A DNA stretch of 64,000 bases from Caldilineaceae bacterium. Its GTDB lineage: Bacteria; Chloroflexota; Anaerolineae; Caldilineales; Caldilineaceae. Every line of letters starts with the position of its first letter. Position 1 is the first letter of the stretch. The stretch covers positions 1 through 64,000 of the forward strand of contig JAPKMW010000066.1 of NCBI GenBank assembly GCA_026645575.1. The letters are read 5' to 3'. Shown here in pieces: positions 42,265 to 49,146 of the stretch. Under the pieces are notes generated by a model that did not search any database, was not told where the DNA came from, and worked only from the letters and a program-made list of their open reading frames with translations. The translations under genes and the position numbers were made by a program.

Positions 42265-43298
42265 AAGTCGGGTTGGACGCGCACACCTTGCGTTATCTTA
42301 ATCTTGATCTACTGGGGTTGCTGGAGCAAACGCTGGCGCACGGCTTGGAAGGCATCCACTTTGGTGCGCAATCCCTATTGGCCTGTGACGAAGCCGAGCG
42401 GAGACAATTCCTGGAAAAGGCGCACGCTCATCAACTCTACTTGGAGTTGGTTGGCGCCGGCGTCAACCCTGGGCGCAGCGGCAAGTCGGTGGCGGAGTTA
42501 GTAGCGGCGTGGGAACCACTCTTCCCACTGGCAGCGGAGGTCGGTTCACCGATTCTCAACACCTGTTTTGGGCTGATCAAGGAGCGAACCTTCACGACAC
42601 CCACCTTCCATGAGCAACTGGCGCTAACAGCGCAAGTATTGCGGGAACTCAGCGTAATGGCGGCAGACTACCAGGTGATTGTAACGATGGAATTGCACGT
42701 TGATCTCACTTCGTTGGAGCTGCGCCAGTTGATCGAGACGGTCGCTTCGCCTTATGTCGGCGTCAATCTCGACACGGCCAACGCGCTGGGGTTATTGGAA
42801 GACCCCATTGAGGCGGCACAAACCCTGCTGCCCTATATTCACACAACCCATTTCAAAGACACCTGCATCTATCCGACGGCGGACGGCTACAATTGGCTGG
42901 GGGGCGCGCCACTGGGCCGCGGGCTGGTCGATCTGCCGGCGATTGTCGAGATGCTCTATACCGCCAATCCCCAAATTAACCTCAACATTGAAGATAGCGG
43001 CGGCTTCATCCTCATTCCCTTCTACGATGAAACATTTTTGCAAAGTTTCACGGACCGCACACCGCAGCGTATGGCGCGCTTTGTAAAACAACTCTGGCGC
43101 GGCGACCAGCAGGTACGCGCCGGTCTCCATCCCCGCCCGGAGGAATCCAAGGAGATTGACTGGGCGACCGTCATTCCGGGGCGCTTGCAATACAATGTGG
43201 ATTATGCACGGCGGTTGCGCGATCAGGTGGTGGCGCGACAAGAAGGAGAGAGATCGAGAGATTCAGAGATTGGCGCAAACGCAAGACTTAATCTCTGA
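42261..43298 (+). CDS. TIM-barrel sugar isomerase/epimerase (AP_endonuc_2 family)
   Basis: The 345-residue protein is an IolE/xylose-isomerase-like barrel: KVGLDAHTLRYL start, GLEGIHFG, VTMELHVDLTSLEL with a metal-ligand Glu, NLDTANALGLLEDP, THFKDTCIY and INLNIED. It starts inside the stop of the FtsX gene (ATGA). The last 15 codons (GERSRDSEIGANARLNL) are encoded by the arm of an inverted repeat, so the C-terminal tail is probably not functional. The substrate is unknown. Confidence 0.8.
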   Translation: MKVGLDAHTLRYLNLDLLGLLEQTLAHGLEGIHFGAQSLLACDEAERRQFLEKAHAHQLYLELVGAGVNPGRSGKSVAELVAAWEPLFPLAAEVGSPILNTCFGLIKERTFTTPTFHEQLALTAQVLRELSVMAADYQVIVTMELHVDLTSLELRQLIETVASPYVGVNLDTANALGLLEDPIEAAQTLLPYIHTTHFKDTCIYPTADGYNWLGGAPLGRGLVDLPAIVEMLYTANPQINLNIEDSGGFILIPFYDETFLQSFTDRTPQRMARFVKQLWRGDQQVRAGLHPRPEESKEIDWATVIPGRLQYNVDYARRLRDQVVARQEGERSRDSEIGANARLNL

Positions 43299-43311
43299 AT
43301 CTCTCGATCTC
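43250..43311. repeat. Octad inverted repeat over a stop codon
   Basis: Perfect 22-bp arms (43250-43271 and 43290-43311) flank an 18-base loop. Each arm is made of 8-bp units around AGAGAT or ATCTCT. The stop codon of the isomerase (43296-43298) lies in the right arm, so ribosomes would melt the left arm. Confidence 0.7.
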
Positions 43312-43347
43312 CCAATCTCTTTATCGCAGCAAGTAAAGGAGACAATC

Positions 43348-44394
43348 ATGGCAGACTATCGGGTTGGGATTATCGGTTGTGGACGGATTGCGCGCTTTCA
43401 TGTTCAGGGCTATCAACAAGTGCCGCAGGTGAAAGTTGTGACCGGCGCGGAACCGGAGCCGACAATTCGGGAAGGCTTTGGTCACGAGTTTGGCTTATCC
43501 GCGCTCTATGCCGATTATCGGGAGATGCTAGACAAGGAGCGCCCTGAGATTGTGAGCATCTGCACCTGGCCGCCCCTTCATGCCGAGATGGCGATTGCGG
43601 CGGCTGAGGCTGGGGCCAAGGCCATTATTTGTGAAAAACCAATGGCCGTATCACTTGGCGAAGCGGATGCGATGGTAGCGGCCTGTGGGCGCGCGGGCAC
43701 GGTCTTGCTGGTCAGCCACCAGCGGCGTTTTCATCCCTGTTATCGCATGGCGCGCGATCTGGTCGCAATCGGCGCCATCGGGCAGTTGCTCCAGGTGCAT
43801 GGCATCTGTATGGGCGACTTGTTGACCGACGGCACCCACAATATTGACCTCCTGCGCTTCTATGCCGGCGACGCACCGATCCAATGGGTCTTTGCCCAGG
43901 TTGACCTGAGTGAGATCAAATACCGCTATGGGCATCTGGTGGAGAAGGGGGCGCTGGTCAACTTTGCCTTTGCCAATGGCGTGCGCGGGGTGATGGAGTT
44001 GGGGTCGGCCGCGCCGGCGGCCTACCAGAAAGCCTATCTCTACGGCACCGAGGGCATGATCGAAGTGGGTGGGGATCGCAGCTTGCAATTGCGGGTGATC
44101 CGGCCAGGCCAATCCGCACCGGAGATCATTGCGCCGCCGGAAAACAATCCGTTCCAACAGGAAGTTGAGGCGCTGCTGCAAACCCTGGCCGATGGGACAG
44201 CACATCCTCTTGACGGCAAACAGGCACGGGCAAATTTGGAGGTGTTGATGGCGGCTTTTGAATCAGCGCGCCGCCATACCGTGATTCCACTGCCGCTTGC
44301 CATTGCCGACCACCCGCTGGTACAGATGGTTGAACATCTACCCGTTACGCCAGAGGTTGAGGTAGGGCGGCGACAACAGCGGTTGGGGGCGTAG
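43348..44394 (+). CDS. Gfo/Idh/MocA-family oxidoreductase
   Basis: The 348-residue protein has the NAD(P)-binding motif GIIGCGRIA at residues 7-15 and the catalytic-domain start EKPMA (E96-K97-P98). SHQRRFHPCYRMARDL and GTHNIDLLRF are the usual active-site stretches. These enzymes oxidise sugar or inositol hydroxyls. AAAGGAG precedes the ATG at 43348. It stands between two TIM-barrel isomerases, consistent with inositol-like or keto-sugar catabolism. Confidence 0.9.
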   Translation: MADYRVGIIGCGRIARFHVQGYQQVPQVKVVTGAEPEPTIREGFGHEFGLSALYADYREMLDKERPEIVSICTWPPLHAEMAIAAAEAGAKAIICEKPMAVSLGEADAMVAACGRAGTVLLVSHQRRFHPCYRMARDLVAIGAIGQLLQVHGICMGDLLTDGTHNIDLLRFYAGDAPIQWVFAQVDLSEIKYRYGHLVEKGALVNFAFANGVRGVMELGSAAPAAYQKAYLYGTEGMIEVGGDRSLQLRVIRPGQSAPEIIAPPENNPFQQEVEALLQTLADGTAHPLDGKQARANLEVLMAAFESARRHTVIPLPLAIADHPLVQMVEHLPVTPEVEVGRRQQRLGA

Positions 44395-44417
44395 CGGCAG
44401 TGGCGATGGCAACAGCT

Positions 44418-44573
44418 TTGTACACCTAGTCACGAGTGACGGCTGAGGGTAGGCGAGGGTTTCAACCCTCGACCCCGCCCCCGTCCGGCGTGACCGCAAA
44501 CCCTTAAAAGACCGGGCTACCCTCAGTCGCCACTCCGTGGCTGAACCGGCAATAGCGGCGTAGCGGTGTACAA
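44418..44573. repeat. Nested inverted-repeat element between operon genes
   Basis: TTGTACACC (44418-44426) is inverted at 44565-44573. An 18-bp stem (44435-44452 with 44517-44534, 16 matches) lies inside, and a perfect CGAGGGTT/AACCCTCG hairpin at 44454-44471. The layout recalls a MITE, but no flanking target duplication is visible. Confidence 0.6.
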
Positions 44574-44599
44574 GAGTAAGATGATGGGAGACATAAACC

Positions 44600-45451
44600 A
44601 TGAAGATCGGACACACCGGCATTACCTGGGGGATTCCCGGCGATGTGGAGCAAGCCTATCGTGAGACGGCGGAACTGGGCTATCTTGGCTTTGAGACCTT
44701 TGCCAAGACGATTCAGGAGTGGGATCAGAAACCGGGCGGCTACCGGGCCTTGGTGGCGCGCTATGGCATTCCCACCGGCGCGGCCTATTGTTACAAAGAG
44801 TGGATCGACCCCGCCACCGCCGAAACGGACCTCGATTCAGCCAAACGGGAAGCCGATGCCTTGCGCGCCCTGCCCGATAGCAGCACCCTGGTCGTCCAAG
44901 GCGGACGCCGACCGGCTACAGGCTACACGCCCGATCAGTTCCAACGGCTGGCCGACGCCCTCAACCGTCTGGGGGAGTACTGCCGGAGCATTGGGCTGGC
45001 CGTCGGGTTGCATCCGCACACCGGCACCGCCATTGAAACACGGGCTGATATAGACACCATCCTGAAGCTGCTCGATCTGCCATTGGTTGGCTTTGCCCCC
45101 GACACCGGTCAGATCGCCAAAGGGGGGAGTGATATTCTGGAAGTGCTGCGCACCCATCATAAGCGGATTGTCCATGTCCATTTGAAGGATTGGAACGGCG
45201 CCTATGCACGCGACGCTGAGGGCAAGGAGATCGACGCCAGCGGGTATGCGAATTATGAACCAATCGGCAGTGGTGCGCTGCCCATGCCGGCCATTTTGGC
45301 CCTGCTCACACCGGAGCAGGGATTTACGGGGTGGATCAACGTGGAACTTGATGGCACCGCCCGCGCCCCACGGCCACCGCGTGCAGCAGCGGCCATGAGC
45401 CGTCAGTATCTGGGGCAACAATTGGGCGATCAAGTCGCCTGGCGGCAGTGA
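44600..45451 (+). CDS. TIM-barrel sugar isomerase/inosose dehydratase-like
   Basis: The 283-residue protein resembles IolE: KIGHTGITWGIPGDVEQAY start, GLAVGLHPHTGTAIETRADI, VGFAPDTGQIAKGG, VHVHLKDW, and WINVELDGT at the end with metal-ligand Glu. IolE dehydrates scyllo-inosose; related barrels epimerise keto-sugars. Together with the dehydrogenase just upstream it makes a plausible two-step pathway. The ribosome site is weak (GATGGGAG). Confidence 0.85.
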   Translation: MKIGHTGITWGIPGDVEQAYRETAELGYLGFETFAKTIQEWDQKPGGYRALVARYGIPTGAAYCYKEWIDPATAETDLDSAKREADALRALPDSSTLVVQGGRRPATGYTPDQFQRLADALNRLGEYCRSIGLAVGLHPHTGTAIETRADIDTILKLLDLPLVGFAPDTGQIAKGGSDILEVLRTHHKRIVHVHLKDWNGAYARDAEGKEIDASGYANYEPIGSGALPMPAILALLTPEQGFTGWINVELDGTARAPRPPRAAAAMSRQYLGQQLGDQVAWRQ

Positions 45452-45529
45452 TCCGGGAACCAACCCTACATTGAGGCTCCTTGTTTGCTTGTTATGCTCA
45501 AGAGCAGTGGTTAGTCAAAGGAGCAAACA

Positions 45530-45916
45530 ATGACAAACAAGCAGACTGAAACCTGGGATCTCTGGTATTCCAAAGCGGCGGCGACGGGTCTACCCTTTGC
45601 GCGGGGTCGGGTGGATGCTGGCAACCCCGTGATGCTGGTTCACGCTGCGCCCCCTGTCTTGACCGTGACGGTGCGCGATGGCAACGAGCAACCGGTGGCG
45701 CAAGGCAAAGATTTGGAAATGACCGACGATACTCCCATCGCCCGGCTCACCCGGCGCGGCGACCAGATCGAGCGCACCGACATCTGGCCCGGCCCCAATG
45801 AAATTGGTCAACTGGTGATCTTGCCCGGCGGTGAGGTGGGTGTGTTGAAAAGCTGGTGGCACGCCGATGACCAGAGCGAATGGCGCTGGCAGATCGAGTT
45901 ATATAACCATAAGTAG
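45530..45916 (+). CDS. Conserved-looking hypothetical protein
   Basis: The 128-residue protein is soluble, rich in Trp (WDLWYSKAA, DIWPGPNEIG, KSWWHAD, WRWQIELY) and has no signal peptide. I do not recognise the family. A short upstream spacer from the sugar operon, its own AAAGGAG at 45517-45523 and a strong terminator directly after it suggest an independent unit. The closing WRWQIELYNHK suggests a beta-sheet end. Confidence 0.6.
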   Translation: MTNKQTETWDLWYSKAAATGLPFARGRVDAGNPVMLVHAAPPVLTVTVRDGNEQPVAQGKDLEMTDDTPIARLTRRGDQIERTDIWPGPNEIGQLVILPGGEVGVLKSWWHADDQSEWRWQIELYNHK

Positions 45917-45925
45917 AGCAATGGG

Positions 45926-45965
45926 ATCACAAAAGGGGGCAAGGGAACTTGCCCCCTTTTGTGAT
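45926..45965 (+). terminator. 18-bp perfect intrinsic terminator
   Basis: ATCACAAAAGGGGGCAAG pairs perfectly with CTTGCCCCCTTTTGTGAT around GGAA, ten bases after the stop at 45916. The G-rich stem and T-rich right flank make it the clearest terminator in the window. It may also serve the convergent gene ending at 46033. Confidence 0.85.
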
Positions 45966-46032
45966 TCTGTTATCAAGGGCAATCACCCAAAAGGGATTGC
46001 CAACGGTCGCTGCCACCCGAACATTGCCGAAT

Positions 46033-46707
46033 TTACTGGGTGGTTCCTCCGTTCATCGACTGGATCTGTTGCAAGATCGTTTGCATCAACTGCATCGAGG
46101 AAGTGGGTACGTCGTTGGCGCTGCCCATGCCCATCATATCGCTGCCGGCGGCGCCAGTGGTATCAGTCATGTCAGCGGTGTCGGCGATCGCTGTCCCCAC
46201 GTCTGTACCGGTGGTGTCGGTGGTTGTCTCGGTGCTGTCGGTGTCGGTTGCGCCAGTGTCGCTCCCCCTCATCTCGCCGCCCATCAGGCCCATCATGTTG
46301 TCCAAATGAGCCGCCATAGCCTGGGCCAACTCGCTCACCAGGCCACTCATTTCGCTCATGTCGGCAGTGTCGCTGGTGGTGGCGCCAGCCATCCCTGCAC
46401 CCATCATGCTATTCATAGCGGCCATTTTGTGGGTATCGCCCATGAGTTCCAACGCCATCCCCATGGCTTGTATGGACTGACGCAGATCGGGCATCGCCAT
46501 CATGCCCATCATATCAGTGCCAATGGTACTGGTGGTGTCAGTGATGCCAGCGGTGTCGGTGGTGGTAGCCGTGTTGCCGGTGTCGGTTGCGCCGGTCGTT
46601 GGCGTCCCTGCGCTCCCGGCGTTCACTATAGCCGATTCGCCGGTCAGCAAAAGTATAATTGCCCACAAAGAAGGGAGATTGGCGGAATGACGGTAAATCC
46701 GAGTCAT
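46033..46707 (-). CDS. Secreted Met/Thr/Asp-rich repeat protein
   Basis: The 224-residue protein has a signal peptide (ANLPSLWAIILLLTGESAIV). Two Thr/Asp-rich low-complexity segments (38-69 and 151-194), each ending GTDMMGM or GSDMMGM, alternate with three Met-rich amphipathic helices (AMGMALELMGDTHKMAAMNS, LVSELAQAMAAHLDNMMGLM and the C-terminal SMQLMQTILQQIQSM). I do not recognise a family. The Met-rich helices recall copper- or heavy-metal-binding proteins, but no Cys or His cluster supports that. The complementary strand is open too; codon use and signal peptide favour this strand. Confidence 0.6.
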   Translation of the reverse strand: MTRIYRHSANLPSLWAIILLLTGESAIVNAGSAGTPTTGATDTGNTATTTDTAGITDTTSTIGTDMMGMMAMPDLRQSIQAMGMALELMGDTHKMAAMNSMMGAGMAGATTSDTADMSEMSGLVSELAQAMAAHLDNMMGLMGGEMRGSDTGATDTDSTETTTDTTGTDVGTAIADTADMTDTTGAAGSDMMGMGSANDVPTSSMQLMQTILQQIQSMNGGTTQ

Positions 46708-46819
46708 CGTCGGCAAATTGATGGGAGCCAGTAATTCGTGGTATCATACAGATGGCGTTCGTGCGCTTGAACGTTCATTACTGCCAAAGCAACCAGACAC
46801 GATTGATAAAACAACCATT

Positions 46820-47197
46820 ATGACGCTTACCTTACCACCCGCCAAGCACTATCACCCCTTTCAGCCTGGCCCTTTCCGCATGGCGATGCATCTCTTCCCG
46901 CTTGATCTGGTCGAATGGATTGAAATCGACACCGATCTCCCTGCTCACCTGGCCGAGAAGCGACGACTGCTGGCAGAGCGGCCAACGGAGGTCTTTGCCA
47001 CCCAGCCGCAAGCGCTGGCCGGCATCTACAACGATCCGTTCGCCACCCTGTCAAATCAACCGGAGGCAGCCTGTCGTCTCGCCGCTGCCATCGCTGGGTT
47101 AAATGAGCGCATGACCGGTTACAAAAGTCTGCGTCCGATTCGCAACGCCGCCATTGCCTGGTTGGAAGGCTGTGGAGCAACCAACAAACAAGGGTGA
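46820..47197 (+). CDS. DUF3445-like (heme-dependent N-demethylase family) fragment
   Basis: The first 60 residues match the start of DUF3445 proteins: YHPFQPGPFRMAMHLFPLDL, then EWIEIDTDLPAHLAEKRRLL. Full members have 250-300 residues and bind heme with the alpha subunit. This frame has 125 residues and ends with a short unrelated helix, so it is probably truncated. No ribosome site is visible. It lies two bases before a membrane protein gene. Confidence 0.55.
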   Translation: MTLTLPPAKHYHPFQPGPFRMAMHLFPLDLVEWIEIDTDLPAHLAEKRRLLAERPTEVFATQPQALAGIYNDPFATLSNQPEAACRLAAAIAGLNERMTGYKSLRPIRNAAIAWLEGCGATNKQG

Positions 47198-47199
47198 TT

Positions 47200-47805
47200 A
47201 TGAAACGAATTGATAGCAATCGACTTCTCTTTCTGCTGGCTCCTCTAGCGATCTTGGTGCTGCTCTTTCTGTTGCCGCCCGAGCGCAACTTGGGTGATGT
47301 GATCAAGTTGGTCTTACTCCATGGTGCGCTGGTGCGAGCCGGGTTGATCGCCTTTGCCGTTGCTGGGGTGTTGGGGATCTTTTGTCTCATCAGCAGCAAC
47401 CCGCAATGGCCGCGCTGGGCGCTGGCTGTGCAGGTAACCGGAATGTTGCTCTGGATCGGCAACATGGTCGCCAGCAGCATTGCCACCCGGCTGACTTGGG
47501 GCGAGTGGATTGCGTGGAGTGAGCCGCGCGTTTGGGCAACGCTCCATGTTCTCTGGTTGTCGGTGGCCTGCCTGTTGCTGGTGGTATGGTTACGCGACCG
47601 CCGCTTTACCGGTATTACCAACATTGTCGTGGCGGCACTCAGTTGGGGATTGATCCGGGGTGCAACCTTGGTGCGTCATCCTTTTGACCCGCTCGGCACG
47701 TCAAATTCGCTGACCTACCAGGGTATGTATCTAGCAATGGTGGTGGCGCTGCTCATTCTGGGATGGCAATGCGCCCGTTGGTTACATCAACAGAACTTAC
47801 TATAA
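47200..47805 (+). CDS. Six-helix membrane protein of unknown function
   Basis: The 201-residue protein consists of about six hydrophobic segments (LLFLLAPLAILVLLFLL, LIAFAVAGVLGIFCLIS and others) with few charged loops. No signature motif is visible; a WGEWIAW loop between helices 3 and 4 might face the outside. The overall look recalls cytochrome c assembly CcmC/CcsA proteins, but the tryptophan-rich WGxxWxWD signature is absent. The function is unknown. Confidence 0.55.
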   Translation: MKRIDSNRLLFLLAPLAILVLLFLLPPERNLGDVIKLVLLHGALVRAGLIAFAVAGVLGIFCLISSNPQWPRWALAVQVTGMLLWIGNMVASSIATRLTWGEWIAWSEPRVWATLHVLWLSVACLLLVVWLRDRRFTGITNIVVAALSWGLIRGATLVRHPFDPLGTSNSLTYQGMYLAMVVALLILGWQCARWLHQQNLL

Positions 47806-48122
47806 CCAAAACAATTCCTTGCCTTACCTTAAGGCCAAATATAACCTTTTGCTAACATTTCACTAATTCCTATCTAATCTAGCGCGTAGACAATCAGGTG
47901 TTATAAGACAATGGGTTGCAACGCCGATACTCTTTCATATTTTACGCTCAACCAAAGTTGAGAGTAAAATAACGCTTTTGAGTGAGTATTGCGCTATTGC
48001 GCCCGCTCTACAATAACACAGATTCAACAGAAATAGTGTAAATTTTTGAAACAGATGTTGTAATACAGCGCTTGATTGTATACATCTGGCTTCATCCTTT
48101 TACCTAATAGGGAGAACTGGCT
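47806..48122. other. A/T-rich gap with one hairpin before the GldA-type gene
   Basis: No gene is visible in this 317-base gap. A 14-bp stem with one mismatch and a CAAA loop lies at 47939-47970 (ATTTTAC, CTCAAC opposite GTTGAG, GTAAAAT). Several weak -10-like words (TACAAT at 48009, TATACA at 48079) occur, none with a good -35. The promoter of the downstream operon is probably here. Confidence 0.45.
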
Positions 48123-49040
48123 ATGATTGAAGTACGCGACTTGATCAAAGCGTACGGCCACATTCAGGCGCTCAAAGGCGTCACTTTTAGTGTGGCCGAC
48201 GGTGAGATCGTTGGTTTGCTTGGCCCCAATGGCGCCGGCAAGACCACGATCATTAAAACCCTCACTGGTTATCTGCAACCAGATGAAGGCGTTGTCGAGG
48301 TGGATGGTCTCGACGTTTTAACCCAAACCCAAGCCGCCCAGGCACGCATCGGCTATCTGCCGGAAAATGCGCCGATCTATCCCGAATTGTCGGTGCAAGC
48401 TTATCTAAAGTTGATGGCCGATCTGCGGCAGATCCCGGCCCAGGAACAGCGGGCGCGCCTCTCAGAAGCGATCCACGCCACCGGTCTGGCCGACCGTTTG
48501 ACCCAGCCCATTGGTCAGTTGAGCAAAGGCTATCGGCAACGCGTTGGTCTGGCCCAGGCGATTCTGCACCGACCGCGTCTTTTGATTCTCGATGAGCCAA
48601 CCGTGGGTCTGGACCCGACCCAAATTGTCGAAATCCGTAGCTTGATTCGTCGTCTTTCGGAACACAGCACGATTCTTTTTTCCACCCATATTTTGACCGA
48701 AGTCGAAGCGCTCTGTGATCGGGCGATCATTTTGATGAATGGGCAAATTCGCGCCGATGCGCGCCTCAATGAGTTAGCCAGCAGCAATGACGCTGTGTTG
48801 GTACTCGATAAAGCAATTGATAATGTGATGGGGATGCTCAAAGGCTTGTCAGGGGTCAATGCCGTGCAACAGCAGCCTGGCGCCAACGGTCATGTCAGCT
48901 ATCGGGTCATTGGCAAGGAAAATGCCGATCTTTGCCCCGCCATCTATCAACTCGCCAACCAACACCACTGGCCTCTGCGTGAATTGCGTAGCGACCGCCA
49001 GACGTTGGAGAGTGTCTTTAGCAAATTAGCAGCAGGATGA
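48123..49040 (+). CDS. ABC transporter ATPase, GldA/NatA type
   Basis: The 305-residue protein has Walker A GPNGAGKT at 34-41, the signature LSKGYRQR at 133-140 and Walker B LLILDEPTVGLDP at 153-165. It energises the GldFG-type permease encoded just downstream. In Bacteroidota GldAFG is needed for gliding, and in other phyla the same set is a general exporter. GGGAGAA precedes the ATG. Confidence 0.9.
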   Translation: MIEVRDLIKAYGHIQALKGVTFSVADGEIVGLLGPNGAGKTTIIKTLTGYLQPDEGVVEVDGLDVLTQTQAAQARIGYLPENAPIYPELSVQAYLKLMADLRQIPAQEQRARLSEAIHATGLADRLTQPIGQLSKGYRQRVGLAQAILHRPRLLILDEPTVGLDPTQIVEIRSLIRRLSEHSTILFSTHILTEVEALCDRAIILMNGQIRADARLNELASSNDAVLVLDKAIDNVMGMLKGLSGVNAVQQQPGANGHVSYRVIGKENADLCPAIYQLANQHHWPLRELRSDRQTLESVFSKLAAG

Positions 49041-49048
49041 AAAATTGC

Positions 49049-49130
49049 GGTCTTAAGTCCGCAGTCCTAAGTCCGTAGTCGAAAGCAACTTCCTAGGACT
49101 CTGGACGTTGGACTCTAGACTCTGGACTAC
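49049..49130. repeat. Heptad inverted repeat, locus C
   Basis: Five AGTCCNN-type units (49049-49083) are opposed by five GGACTNN-type units (49096-49130), with a 12-base loop. It fills the gap between the ATPase gene and the permease gene of one operon, as locus B does between binding-protein and permease genes. Confidence 0.75.
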
Positions 49131-49146
49131 TCAACGGAGTTTCTCT

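Noticed and set aside
45949..46734. Open frame of 261 codons on the plus strand opposite the Met-rich protein gene
   Set aside because: It is His/Gly/Ser-rich without a fold or ribosome site and arises from the repetitive codons of the minus-strand gene, which has a signal peptide.
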